From positions 1-39,267 of the forward strand of contig CASFDI010000026.1 of NCBI GenBank assembly GCA_949293405.1: a stretch of DNA of 39,267 nt, read 5' to 3'. The DNA comes from an uncultured bacterium. Lineage in GTDB: Bacteria; Bacillota; Clostridia; Oscillospirales; CAG-272. Shown in pieces: positions 8,794-16,576 of the stretch (position 1 is its first letter; each line of letters opens with the position of its first letter). Both the position numbers and the translations under genes were made by a program. The notes under the pieces are model-generated. The model saw only the letters and a program-made list of their open reading frames with translations, had not been told where the DNA came from and did not search any database.

Positions 8794-9192
8794 TTACCAC
8801 ACAAAGGCGAGGACTTCACCGCCCACATTTGCACGGCGCGCCTTACGGTCGGTCATCACGCCTTTCGATGTGGAGATGATTGCAATGCCGAGGCCGTTCA
8901 TCACCCGGGGCATTTCCTCACAGTTGGTGTAAATTCTCAGACCGGGCTTGGATACGCGGCGCAGGCCGTGAATGACCTGGCTCTTGCCCTGTCCGTACTT
9001 CAGGGTGATCCGGATGATCCCCTGCTTGCCGTCTTCCACCATCTGATAGGACTTGATGTAGCCCTCTTCCAGCAGAATGTCGGCAATCGATTTCTTCATA
9101 TTGGATGCAGGAATGTCTACCGTATCGTGCTTGGCGCTGTTGGCGTTCCGGATACGGGTGAGCATATCTGCAATGACGTCTGAAATTTGCAT
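8794..9192 (-). CDS. rpsH: 30S ribosomal protein S8
   Basis: S8 binds helix 21 of 16S rRNA and, in Escherichia coli, represses the spc operon. The 132 residues start [20 protein letters not shown] and end with the signature [20 protein letters not shown]. An unusually long 105-nt spacer with two hairpins separates it from rpsZ upstream; elsewhere in this cluster spacers are mostly under 60 nt. Confidence 0.97.
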   Translation of the reverse strand: MQISDVIADMLTRIRNANSAKHDTVDIPASNMKKSIADILLEEGYIKSYQMVEDGKQGIIRITLKYGQGKSQVIHGLRRVSKPGLRIYTNCEEMPRVMNGLGIAIISTSKGVMTDRKARRANVGGEVLAFVW

Positions 9193-9225
9193 TGTTTGAT
9201 CCTCCTTGATGCAAGTTCGTTTCTT

Positions 9226-9283
9226 GCTGCCGCATGTGCGCGGCGGCTGCCCGGCGGTTAAAGAACAGCTTTCCTGCCGGCAG
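9226..9283 (-). other. Structured spacer between rpsZ and rpsH
   Basis: The gap 9193-9297 encodes nothing. It contains GCTGCCGC (9226-9233) opposite GCGGCGGC (9240-9247), pairing with one mismatch in the transcript. It also contains CTGCCCGGC (9247-9255) opposite GCCGGCAG (9276-9283), pairing with one bulge. No T run follows. It could be a site for autoregulation or RNA processing. Confidence 0.35.
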
Positions 9284-9297
9284 ATTAGAGAATGGGG

Positions 9298-9483
9298 TTA
9301 CCAGCTCGCCTTTCTGACGCCCGGAATCTCGCCCTTGTAAGCCAGTTCGCGGAAGCAGATACGGCAGATTCCGTATTTACGGAGGTACGCATGAGGTCTT
9401 CCGCAGATCTTGCATCTGTTGTATGCTCTGGTGGAATACTTCGGTGCTTTCTGCTGCTTCAGAATCATCGACTTTTTAGCCAT
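9298..9483 (-). CDS. rpsZ: 30S ribosomal protein S14, zinc-binding type Z
   Basis: S14 lies in the head of the 30S subunit. At 61 residues with Cys24, Cys27, Cys40 and Cys43 (two C-X2-C knuckles) it is the short zinc-dependent form, not the roughly 90-residue zinc-free form. It starts [20 protein letters not shown] and ends [11 protein letters not shown], as type Z proteins do. No zinc-free paralogue is in the window. Confidence 0.96.
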   Translation of the reverse strand: MAKKSMILKQQKAPKYSTRAYNRCKICGRPHAYLRKYGICRICFRELAYKGEIPGVRKASW

Positions 9484-9500
9484 CGCTCACTCCTCCTCAC

Positions 9501-10043
9501 TTATTTCGAAAAGGGTGCGCCCATCAGGGTCAGCAACTCTTTTGCCTCTTCATCGGTATGCGCAGTGGTCACAAACACGATGTCCATACCGCGGATTTTC
9601 TCCACCTTGTCATACTCGATCTCCGGGAAGATCAGCTGTTCCTTCAGACCCAGCGCGTAGTTGCCGCGACCGTCAAACGCATTCGGATTGATGCCCTTGA
9701 AGTCGCGCACGCGCGGCAGGGCGAAGCTGAACAGTTTGTCCATGAATTCGTACATCCGCTCGCCGCGCAGGGTCACCTTCACGCCGATCTTCATGCCTTC
9801 ACGGACCTTGAAGTTTGCCACCGACTTTCTCGCGAAAGTGGGAACTGCCTTCTGACCTGCAATCATGGTGATCTCGGAGAGCACATTGTCGATCACCTTG
9901 GAATTCTCCTTGGCATCGCCCACACCCACATTGATCACAATCTTGTCCAGACGCGGAATCTGCATGGGGCTCTTGTAACCGAACTTGCTCATCAGAGCGG
10001 GAGCAACTTCGTTCATATACTTTTCCTTAAATCTTGCTGCCAT
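9501..10043 (-). CDS. rplE: 50S ribosomal protein L5
   Basis: L5 binds 5S rRNA and contacts the P-site tRNA. The 180 residues show the core [20 protein letters not shown], the motif [19 protein letters not shown] and the C-terminal [19 protein letters not shown]. It lies 17 nt after rplE's upstream neighbour rplX and 17 nt before rpsZ. Standard length and motifs. Confidence 0.97.
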   Translation of the reverse strand: MAARFKEKYMNEVAPALMSKFGYKSPMQIPRLDKIVINVGVGDAKENSKVIDNVLSEITMIAGQKAVPTFARKSVANFKVREGMKIGVKVTLRGERMYEFMDKLFSFALPRVRDFKGINPNAFDGRGNYALGLKEQLIFPEIEYDKVEKIRGMDIVFVTTAHTDEEAKELLTLMGAPFSK

Positions 10044-10059
10044 CTTCGGTTACCTCCTC

Positions 10060-10416
10060 TCAGATCTTCTTGCCGCATTTGGCACACAGGCGAACCTTTA
10101 CCTGCTTGTCGCCTTCGGTCTCATAACCCGCACGGGTACGCACGCCGGTCTTGCAGTTGGGGCAGTACAGCTGCACCTTGGACGCATAAATCGCGCCTTC
10201 GGTCTTGACAATACCGCTCACATCGCCCTGCTTGCGTGCTTTGGTATGCTTGGATACCACATTGACGCCCTGCACAATAACCTTACCCTCTTCCGGCGAG
10301 GTGGCAATCACCTTACCGATGCGGCGGCCGGTCGTGCCGTCGTCCTTTTTCATCTTTTTGTCCGCACCGGAGAGCACCACGACCGTGTCGCCGGTCTTCA
10401 CATGAAGTTTCTTCAT
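10060..10416 (-). CDS. rplX: 50S ribosomal protein L24, with C-terminal zinc knuckle
   Basis: L24 starts assembly of the 50S subunit and lies at the tunnel exit. The 118 residues open with the KOW motif (MKKLHVKTGDTVVVLSGADK), here with a lysine-rich insertion, followed by the GVNVVSKHTKARKQG segment. Cys85-X2-Cys88 and Cys111-X2-Cys114 form a zinc knuckle present in some bacterial L24 proteins. Spacing to rplN is 15 nt. Confidence 0.96.
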   Translation of the reverse strand: MKKLHVKTGDTVVVLSGADKKMKKDDGTTGRRIGKVIATSPEEGKVIVQGVNVVSKHTKARKQGDVSGIVKTEGAIYASKVQLYCPNCKTGVRTRAGYETEGDKQVKVRLCAKCGKKI

Positions 10417-10431
10417 TGCTGCATCCTCCGA

Positions 10432-10800
10432 TCAAAGTACTTCGGGAGCCAGAGACAGGATCTTGGTGAAATCATGGTCTCTGAGTTCTCTCGCCACGGG
10501 CCCGAAAATACGGGTTCCGCGGGGGGTATTATCCTCTTTAATTACCACTGCCGCATTTTCGTCAAACTTAATGTAGGATCCGTCTGCACGGCGGAGTTCC
10601 TTTACCGTTCTGACCACGACAGCCTTCACAACGTCGCCCTTCTTGACAACGCCACCAGGAGCAGCCTTCTTCACAGAGGCCACCACCACGTCTCCGATTC
10701 CGGCATACCGCCGGCCGCTTCCGCCCAGAACGCGGATGCACATCAGTTCTTTGGCTCCGGTGTTGTCAGCGACTTTCATCAATGTCTGTTGCTGAATCAC
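10432..10800 (-). CDS. rplN: 50S ribosomal protein L14
   Basis: L14 sits at the subunit interface and binds the silencing factor RsfS in other bacteria. The 122 residues start [20 protein letters not shown] and carry the beta-barrel core with [15 protein letters not shown] and the C-terminal [17 protein letters not shown] 76-nt spacer separates it from rpsQ. Standard length. Confidence 0.97.
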   Translation of the reverse strand: MIQQQTLMKVADNTGAKELMCIRVLGGSGRRYAGIGDVVVASVKKAAPGGVVKKGDVVKAVVVRTVKELRRADGSYIKFDENAAVVIKEDNTPRGTRIFGPVARELRDHDFTKILSLAPEVL

Positions 10801-10876
10801 TTTTCGTTCCTCCTCATTTCGGCAAGTGTTTTGACCTGCCTACTGTATGGTGTGAGTTCGAACCGGTGTGCCGGTC

Positions 10877-11134
10877 TTACTTCGCTTTCTCTACAATCTC
10901 CACCAGGCGCCATCTCTTGGTCTTGGAAAGCGGTCTGGTCTCCATGACCGCCACCCTGTCACCGATGCCGCAGGTGTTCTTCTCGTCGTGTGCGTGGATC
11001 TTCACGGTGCGCTTCACGATCTTGCCGTACTTGGGATGACGCACATTGTCCTCAATGGCAACCACGATGGTTTTGTCCATCTTGTCGCTTACCACCTTGC
11101 CCACTCTGACTTTTCTCAGTTTACGTTCTTCCAT
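10877..11134 (-). CDS. rpsQ: 30S ribosomal protein S17
   Basis: S17 is an OB-fold protein that binds the 5' domain of 16S rRNA early in assembly. The 85 residues contain [20 protein letters not shown] and the signature [20 protein letters not shown]. It starts 12 nt after the rpmC stop and precedes rplN. Confidence 0.97.
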   Translation of the reverse strand: MEERKLRKVRVGKVVSDKMDKTIVVAIEDNVRHPKYGKIVKRTVKIHAHDEKNTCGIGDRVAVMETRPLSKTKRWRLVEIVEKAK

Positions 11135-11146
11135 CGTCTTCGCTCC

Positions 11147-11335
11147 TTATGCGTTCTTTTCGCCGAGTACGGTCATCACCCGCGCGATATCACGCTTCAC
11201 ATCGGTGATCTTGTGAGGATTGTCAAGCTGGTTGATCGCGTGCTGAAAGCGGAGGTTGAACAGATCCTTCTTCAGATCGGTCAGCTTTTTCTCCAGCTCT
11301 TCCACCGTCATCTCTCTGAGTTGTTGTGCTTTCAC
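11147..11335 (-). CDS. rpmC: 50S ribosomal protein L29
   Basis: L29 is a small two-helix protein near the tunnel exit that contributes to the docking site for trigger factor and SRP. The 62 residues include LREMTVEELEKKLTDLKKDL and the diagnostic LRFQHAINQLDNPHKI. It begins three bases after the rplP stop, suggesting coupled translation. Confidence 0.96.
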   Translation of the reverse strand: MKAQQLREMTVEELEKKLTDLKKDLFNLRFQHAINQLDNPHKITDVKRDIARVMTVLGEKNA

Positions 11336-11338
11336 GGC

Positions 11339-11767
11339 TTATACCTCCTCTGCCTTCTGCTCCTCACGCGTCACGAACTTGCACTTGATGGGCAGTTTGT
11401 GAGCCGCAAGACGCATTGCTTCTTTTGCGATTTCCTCGGTTACGCCGTCCATTTCAAACATCACTCTGCCGGGCTTCACCACGGCAACCCAGTACTCAGG
11501 GGAACCTTTACCGGAACCCATTCGGGTCTCGGCCGGCTTCTCGGTGATCGGCTTGTCGGGGAAGATCTTGATCCAGACCTGACCGCCACGTTTGATATAA
11601 CGGGTCATTGCGATACGCGCCGCCTCAATCTGATTGCTTTTGATCCACGCGGGCTCAAGAGCAACAAGGCCGTAACTTCCGTAGGTAACCGTGTTCCCAC
11701 GCGACGCCTTGCCCTTGAGTCTGCCCCGCTGTACACGGCGGTACTTTACTCTCTTAGGCATTAACAT
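11339..11767 (-). CDS. rplP: 50S ribosomal protein L16
   Basis: L16 shapes the A-site side of the peptidyl transferase region. The 142 residues have [17 protein letters not shown] near the start and the core motifs [20 protein letters not shown] and [18 protein letters not shown]. Two ATGs are possible, 11767 and 11761 (residue 3). The first is chosen because it is eight bases after an AAGGGGG ribosome site. The rpsC stop is two bases upstream. Confidence 0.96.
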   Translation of the reverse strand: MLMPKRVKYRRVQRGRLKGKASRGNTVTYGSYGLVALEPAWIKSNQIEAARIAMTRYIKRGGQVWIKIFPDKPITEKPAETRMGSGKGSPEYWVAVVKPGRVMFEMDGVTEEIAKEAMRLAAHKLPIKCKFVTREEQKAEEV

Positions 11768-11769
11768 GA

Positions 11770-12543
11770 TCAGTTGCCCCCTTCTGCTTTCTTTCTGTCG
11801 CCGAACCGGCGGCCACCCGACTGCCCGTCTCTGCGGGAGCGGTTCCCGTTTCCGTCATTGTGACGGCGCGGACGACGGTCGGGACGCTCCGCACGCCGCT
11901 CTGCAGCTGCGGTCTCGGCAAGCACCTCGCCCTTGTAGATCCACACCTTGATGCCGATCTTGCCGTAAGTGGTGTTTGCTTCCCAAAAACCATACTCGAT
12001 GTCCGCACGCAGGGTCTGCAGCGGAATGGTTCCTTCATGGTAGTGCTCGGTGCGCGCGATTTCCGCTCCGCCAAGACGGCCGCCGCAGGAAATCTTGATT
12101 CCCTTGGCTCCCAGTCTCATCGTGCGTCCGATCGCCTGCTTCATGGCGCGGCGGAAAGAAGTTCTCTTCTCCAGCTGCACCGCAATGCTCTCTGCCACCA
12201 GCTGCGCGTTCAGATCGGGGTTCTTGATCTCAATTACATTCACCAGAACCGTTTTACCGGTCATGGCTTCCAGTTCACTCTTCAGTTTCTCAATCTCAGC
12301 GCCGCCCTTGCCGATCACCATGCCCGGCTTGGCGCACTGGATGAATACGCGGATGCGCATCCGGTCCCGCTCGATCTCAATCTTCGGAACCCCTGCACCC
12401 TGCAGTTTGTTTTTCAGATATTTTCTGATCTGATAGTCGGAGACAAGCGTGTCACCGAACTCCTCGTCCTTCACAAACCATCTGGAATCCCAGTTCTTGA
12501 TGACCCCTACGCGCAGTCCATGAGGATTTACCTTCTGTCCCAT
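11770..12543 (-). CDS. rpsC: 30S ribosomal protein S3, with long basic tail
   Basis: S3 lies at the mRNA entry channel. The 257 residues start [20 protein letters not shown], have the type II KH domain with [15 protein letters not shown] (GKGG at residues 78-81), and the S3 C-terminal domain with [16 protein letters not shown]. The last 40 to 48 residues form a disordered Arg/Asp/Gly/Asn-rich tail with [15 protein letters not shown], making the protein longer than the roughly 218 residues of Bacillus. Spacing to rplV is three bases. Confidence 0.96.
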   Translation of the reverse strand: MGQKVNPHGLRVGVIKNWDSRWFVKDEEFGDTLVSDYQIRKYLKNKLQGAGVPKIEIERDRMRIRVFIQCAKPGMVIGKGGAEIEKLKSELEAMTGKTVLVNVIEIKNPDLNAQLVAESIAVQLEKRTSFRRAMKQAIGRTMRLGAKGIKISCGGRLGGAEIARTEHYHEGTIPLQTLRADIEYGFWEANTTYGKIGIKVWIYKGEVLAETAAAERRAERPDRRPRRHNDGNGNRSRRDGQSGGRRFGDRKKAEGGN

Positions 12544-12546
12544 GCT

Positions 12547-12900
12547 TTATCCGACCTCCTTCTCCGCATTCTTTTCTTTGACCACCAGCGTCACATGGCT
12601 GGTACGCTTCATGATCCGGTACGCTCTTCCCTGCGCTCTGGGCATCACGCGCTTGAGAGTGGGACCGGGACATACAAAGCATTCGGATACATACAGGTTG
12701 GATGCATCCATGTTGAAGTTGTGTTCTGCGTTTGCTACCGCGCTCTTCAGGAGCTTGATCAGGCTCTCAGATGCAATTTTGTTGGTATTCTTCAGAATGG
12801 CCATTGCCGCATCGGTGTCTTTTCCTCTGATCAGGTCCAGGACGATCTTAACCTTGCGCGGGGAAATTCTCAGGTATTTAAGATGTGCCTTTGCTTCCAT
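12547..12900 (-). CDS. rplV: 50S ribosomal protein L22
   Basis: L22 lines the exit tunnel with a long beta hairpin. The 117 residues begin [20 protein letters not shown], the typical start, and contain the hairpin segment [20 protein letters not shown] followed by RTSHVTLVV. It follows rpsS by 42 nt. Confidence 0.97.
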   Translation of the reverse strand: MEAKAHLKYLRISPRKVKIVLDLIRGKDTDAAMAILKNTNKIASESLIKLLKSAVANAEHNFNMDASNLYVSECFVCPGPTLKRVMPRAQGRAYRIMKRTSHVTLVVKEKNAEKEVG

Positions 12901-12942
12901 TTAGGCTCTGCCTCCTTTCGCTTTTGAGCGAACTCTACAATT

Positions 12943-13224
12943 TTATTTTCCGTTATTGGATGTCTTGGAACCTGCGTGCCCCTTGAATGTGCGGGTAGGT
13001 GCGAATTCGCCCAGCTTGTGTCCCACCATGTCCTCGGTCACATAGACCGGAACATGTTTTCTGCCATCGTGTACAGCAATCGTATGCCCTACAAACTCCG
13101 GGAAGATGGTGGATGCACGGGACCAGGTCTTCAGCACCTTTTTCTCGCCTTTTTCATTCATTGCACAAATCCGATTGTACAGTTTCAGTTCCACGAAAGG
13201 CGGTTTTTTCAGGCTTCTACTCAT
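12943..13224 (-). CDS. rpsS: 30S ribosomal protein S19
   Basis: S19 forms a dimer with S13 in the head of the small subunit. The 93 residues begin [20 protein letters not shown] and include [20 protein letters not shown] and [19 protein letters not shown], all diagnostic. Spacing to rplB is 31 nt. Standard length. Confidence 0.97.
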   Translation of the reverse strand: MSRSLKKPPFVELKLYNRICAMNEKGEKKVLKTWSRASTIFPEFVGHTIAVHDGRKHVPVYVTEDMVGHKLGEFAPTRTFKGHAGSKTSNNGK

Positions 13225-13255
13225 TTTTGTGCCTCCTTCTCAATTCTGCACGGCA

Positions 13256-14086
13256 TTACTTGCTGCCTCTGCGTTTGACGATGAACTTATTGGTTCTCGC
13301 CTTCTTGTTGCGGGTCTTGTAACCGAGTGCAGGCTTGCCCCACGGGGTTACCGGTCCGGGACGCCCGATCGGAGAGCGTCCCTCACCGCCGCCGTGCGGG
13401 TGGTCGCAGGGGTTCATGACCGAACCGCGGACTGTCGGACGGATGCCCTTGTGACGGGTCTTGCCCGCCTTGCCCAGTTTCACGGTTTCGTGTTCCAGAT
13501 TCCCTACCTGTCCGATGGTCGCCTTGCAGTCGGGACGGATGATCCGGACCTCGCCGGAAGGCAGTCTCACCTGCGCCTGGCCGTTTTCCTTCGCCATCAG
13601 CTGCGCTGCCGCTCCTGCGGAACGCACCAGCTGCGCCCCCTTGCCGGGGTACAGCTCAATGTTGTGAATGAAGGTACCGACCGGGATTGCGGAGATCGGC
13701 AGCGTGTTGCCCGGCTTGATGTCCGCATCGGCGCCGGAATACACCTTGTCGCCGTCGGTCAAACCAACCGGAGCAATGATATAACTCTTCTTGCCTGCTT
13801 CGTTCTGAAGGAGTGCAATATAAGCGGTTCTGTTGGGGTCGTACTCCACGCCGACTACCGTTGCCGGGGTGTTGTCCTGGCGCTTGAAGTCGACAATGCG
13901 GTACTTCTGCTTGTTTCCGCCCCCTTTGTGGCGGACCGTGATGCGGCCGTAGCTGTTGCGGCCGGCGTGTTTCTTCTTGATCTCAATCAGACTCTTCTCG
14001 GGCGTGAACTTGGTCACTTCCTCAAAGGACGGAGCCTGCATATGTCTGCGCGACGGTGTTGTCGGCTTATACTTCATGGTAGGCAT
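13256..14086 (-). CDS. rplB: 50S ribosomal protein L2
   Basis: L2 is needed for subunit joining and peptidyl transfer. The 276 residues have the RNA-binding OB fold followed by an SH3-like domain, and the signature region with [20 protein letters not shown], which includes the conserved histidine in GGGEGR context near the C-terminus. It lies between rplW and rpsS. Standard length. Confidence 0.98.
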   Translation of the reverse strand: MPTMKYKPTTPSRRHMQAPSFEEVTKFTPEKSLIEIKKKHAGRNSYGRITVRHKGGGNKQKYRIVDFKRQDNTPATVVGVEYDPNRTAYIALLQNEAGKKSYIIAPVGLTDGDKVYSGADADIKPGNTLPISAIPVGTFIHNIELYPGKGAQLVRSAGAAAQLMAKENGQAQVRLPSGEVRIIRPDCKATIGQVGNLEHETVKLGKAGKTRHKGIRPTVRGSVMNPCDHPHGGGEGRSPIGRPGPVTPWGKPALGYKTRNKKARTNKFIVKRRGSK

Positions 14087-14105
14087 CTTCTGCTATCCTC
14101 CCGAC

Positions 14106-14402
14106 TTAGTTCATGCTGTCGAAGAATGCAATGGTCTTGGAGTCTTCCGTAAGAGTCACGATTGCTTTCTTCCACTCGCTGGTATAGCCCATGTGGACTC
14201 CCACTCTGGTGGGTTTCTTTTTCATATTGATCGTGTTGACCTTCGCTACCTTCACACCGGGGAACATGGTTTCGACCGCCTGAGCAATCTCGGGCTTCTT
14301 CGCACTCTTCTCCACCTCAAAGCAGTAACGCTTCGATGCGGTTCCGTCCATGCTCTTCTCGGTGATCAGAGGTCTTCTGATGATATCTGCAGCAGACTTC
14401 AT
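14106..14402 (-). CDS. rplW: 50S ribosomal protein L23
   Basis: L23 sits at the tunnel exit and docks trigger factor and SRP. The 98 residues start MKSAADIIRRPLITEKSMDG and include the segment VNTINMKKKPTRVGVHMGYT. The start overlaps the rplD stop by four bases (ATGA), indicating coupling. Confidence 0.96.
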   Translation of the reverse strand: MKSAADIIRRPLITEKSMDGTASKRYCFEVEKSAKKPEIAQAVETMFPGVKVAKVNTINMKKKPTRVGVHMGYTSEWKKAIVTLTEDSKTIAFFDSMN

Positions 14403-15025
14403 CTTGCATATACCTCCTCAATCTTCTCAACCGCAGCCTTCGCCACGATAAAGGTATCGCAGTTCAGGATGTCGTAGGTGTTGATCGCGTTGAACACTGT
14501 GGTCTTCACGCCCGGAATGTTGGCGCAGCTCTTGACCACCGTCTCATCTGCTCCCGGCAGCACGATCAGGGATTTCTTCTCGGCGCCCAGCGCATTCAGC
14601 ATGGCCACCATGTTCTTGGTCTTGTATTCGGTCGCGGCAATCTCATCCACAACGATCATCTTGCCGTCCGCCACCTTCGAAGACAGCGCTCCGAACAGAG
14701 CGGCTCTCTTCACCTTCTTGTTCAGGTCCACGCGGTAGCTGCGCGGCTTCGGTCCCAGTGCCACACCGCCGTGCGTCCACTGCGGCGAACGGGTGGAACC
14801 CTGTCTCGCCCGGCCGGTCCCCTTCTGCTTCCAGGGCTTCTTTCCGCCCCCGGAAACCTCTGCACGCGTCAGGGTGGACTGTGTTCCCTGTCTCTGGTTG
14901 AGCAGATATGCTCTCACTGCGGCATGGAGGACGGCGCTCTTTACCTCTGCGCCGAATACCGTATCGGATAAGGTCATCTCTCCGACTTCCTTGCCCGCCA
15001 TGTTGACAACTTTAATATTAGGCAT
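14399..15025 (-). CDS. rplD: 50S ribosomal protein L4
   Basis: L4 reaches into the exit tunnel through a long loop and, in Escherichia coli, autoregulates the S10 operon. The 208 residues begin MPNIKVVNMAGKEVGEMTLS. The loop is seen as GGKKPWKQKGTGRARQGSTR followed by SPQWTHGGVALGPKPRSY. Macrolide resistance changes map to this loop in other species. No unusual residue was noted. Confidence 0.97.
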   Translation of the reverse strand: MPNIKVVNMAGKEVGEMTLSDTVFGAEVKSAVLHAAVRAYLLNQRQGTQSTLTRAEVSGGGKKPWKQKGTGRARQGSTRSPQWTHGGVALGPKPRSYRVDLNKKVKRAALFGALSSKVADGKMIVVDEIAATEYKTKNMVAMLNALGAEKKSLIVLPGADETVVKSCANIPGVKTTVFNAINTYDILNCDTFIVAKAAVEKIEEVYAR

Positions 15026-15043
15026 CTGTGTTTCCTCCTTCCG

Positions 15044-15676
15044 TTACGCCTTGACAGAATCGCGGATAAATACGATGCCGCCCTTGGCACCCGGAACCGC
15101 GCCCTTGACGGCGATCAGGTTCTTTTCTGCGTCGATCTTCACTACTGCGAGGTTCAGGATGGTGACCTGCTCGTTTCCGTACTGTCCAGCCATCTTCTTG
15201 TTCTTATAAACACGGGAAGGCGTGGAGTTCGCTCCCATGGAGCCGACCTGACGGTGAACCGGGCCTGTACCGTGGGACATACGCAGAATGTGGTGTCCCC
15301 ATCTCTTCACAGCGCCGGTGTATCCGCGGCCCTTCGTGATCCCGGTAATGTCGACCTTTTCGCCTGCGGCGAAGGTATCGACGGTGATCACATCACCCGC
15401 GTTGAGCGCGCTGCAGTCATCCAGGCGGAATTCCTTCAGGTGCTTCTTCGGAGACACGCCCGCCTTCTTCAGGTGGCCGAGCTCCGCTTTGGTCAGTTTC
15501 TTTTCCGTGACATCAGCGAAAGCCAGCTGGACCGCATCGTATCCGTCGGTCTCTACCGTCTTCTTCTGCGCAACAGCGCAGGGTCCCGCTTCAATCAGGG
15601 TTACGGGAATCACATTTCCGACTTCATCGAAAATCTGAGTCATTCCCAACTTCTTGCCGATCATGCCTTTTTTCAT
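15044..15676 (-). CDS. rplC: 50S ribosomal protein L3
   Basis: L3 is an early assembly protein near the peptidyl transferase centre. From the ATG at 15676 it is 210 residues and starts MKKGMIGKKLGMTQIFDEVG. It contains the loop segment RMSHGTGPVHRQVGSMGANS that approaches the catalytic centre. The start is chosen for the GGAGG six bases upstream and for the family N-terminus; an in-frame ATG at 15724 would add 16 residues that the family lacks. A 116-nt spacer lies between this gene and rpsJ. Confidence 0.96.
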   Translation of the reverse strand: MKKGMIGKKLGMTQIFDEVGNVIPVTLIEAGPCAVAQKKTVETDGYDAVQLAFADVTEKKLTKAELGHLKKAGVSPKKHLKEFRLDDCSALNAGDVITVDTFAAGEKVDITGITKGRGYTGAVKRWGHHILRMSHGTGPVHRQVGSMGANSTPSRVYKNKKMAGQYGNEQVTILNLAVVKIDAEKNLIAVKGAVPGAKGGIVFIRDSVKA

Positions 15677-15792
15677 GTTTTCCTCCGTTTCGGTTATTGG
15701 TTGACGCGCTGGATTTCCGGTCACCCGGTCGCATCAACTTGACCACAAGGCCGTGGCACGGCATCTGCCGTCTGTTCCGTAACCGCGTGCAG
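15677..15792 (-). other. rpsJ-rplC spacer with small hairpins
   Basis: No gene is present. The transcript contains a CCGG-GTGA-CCGG tetraloop hairpin and an ACGGC-AGAT-GCCGT hairpin. They may matter for translation of rplC or for operon control, but neither resembles a terminator, and I cannot name a known leader family. Confidence 0.3.
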
Positions 15793-16101
15793 TTACGCTT
15801 TGATCTCAATCTCCACGCCGGCGGGGATTTCCAGATTCATCAGGGCTTCCACCGTCTTGGACTGCGGATTGAGAATGTCAATCAGTCTCTTGTGCGTACG
15901 CAGCTCGAACTGCTCACGGCTGTCCTTGTACTTATGCACTGCCCGGAGGATCGTGGTGATCTCTCTCTCGGTCGGAAGCGGGATGGGTCCCGAGACTGCA
16001 CTTCCGTTTCTTTTCGCGATTTCCACAACCTTCTGCGCTGCGGCGTCCACCAGGGTGTGGTCATAGCTCTTCAGTCTGACTCTGATTTTTGTGTTTGCCA
16101 T
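15793..16101 (-). CDS. rpsJ: 30S ribosomal protein S10 (NusE)
   Basis: S10 is a 30S head protein and, as NusE, a transcription antitermination factor that bridges NusG to the ribosome. The 102 residues begin [20 protein letters not shown] and include the tRNA-mimic loop [20 protein letters not shown] and the end [16 protein letters not shown]. The ATG at 16101 follows AAGGAGG by six bases; upstream in-frame codons to 16236 belong to the leader, not the protein. It is the first gene of the cluster. Confidence 0.97.
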   Translation of the reverse strand: MANTKIRVRLKSYDHTLVDAAAQKVVEIAKRNGSAVSGPIPLPTEREITTILRAVHKYKDSREQFELRTHKRLIDILNPQSKTVEALMNLEIPAGVEIEIKA

Positions 16102-16185
16102 GGTTTGCCTCCTTCTTTCATTCGGGGGGCGATTGCTTTCACACTGTGCCGGGTGTTTCAAACCACCCCTGATTGAACGCGGGTT

Positions 16186-16214
16186 CAGAACACCCTTCCG
16201 CAGCGGATGTTCTG
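16186..16214 (-). other. Hairpin in the S10 operon leader
   Basis: CAGAACA (16186-16192) pairs with TGTTCTG (16208-16214), with an inner TCCG-CAG-CGGA stem. It lies about 85-115 nt before the rpsJ start, inside the roughly 220-nt leader made from the promoter at 16328-16356. Another partly overlapping pairing (GGGTGTTTC at 16151 with GAACACCC at 16189) would compete with it, so two alternative folds are possible. A role in ribosomal protein feedback is a guess. Confidence 0.35.
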
Positions 16215-16327
16215 CCCCGTGTACACACAGTATCATTGACTGTCGCCCGGTTTTTTACGGACATACTCCACGAAAATTCCCTGCATTCTGCAGCAACCTT
16301 TCGCTTCATCGCACATCAAGCCTTATT

Positions 16328-16356
16328 ATTTTAGCAGATTTTTCATCGCAAATCAA
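16328..16356 (-). promoter_or_regulatory. Promoter of the S10-spc-alpha cluster
   Basis: TTGATT (16351-16356) and TAAAAT (16328-16333) on the minus strand are 17 bases apart, a good sigma-A match. It gives a leader of about 220 nt before rpsJ. The intergenic stretch 16102-16576 (475 nt) is shared with the divergent gene at 16577, for which I see only -10-like sites (TACAAT at 16538-16543). Confidence 0.75.
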
Positions 16357-16576
16357 GCACAACATCAAAATACCAGGGCTTGTATGTGTAGAAATTTTAG
16401 ACTGATTTCCCCGATTTTATATACACTTCGCACAATTTTTGTTTTAAAACGATGCAATACAAGCCTGTACCATGGTTTTTTTGTGAAAACGCAGGGCAAA
16501 GGATGCGTTTGTTTACGGTCTGTTAACAAATTTGCGTTACAATACTTGCGTTATATTTGATATAAGAGGTAAATTT

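Noticed and set aside
7915..9183. Plus-strand open frame of 422 codons opposite rplR, rplF and rpsH
   Set aside because: It is fully antisense to three conserved ribosomal protein genes.
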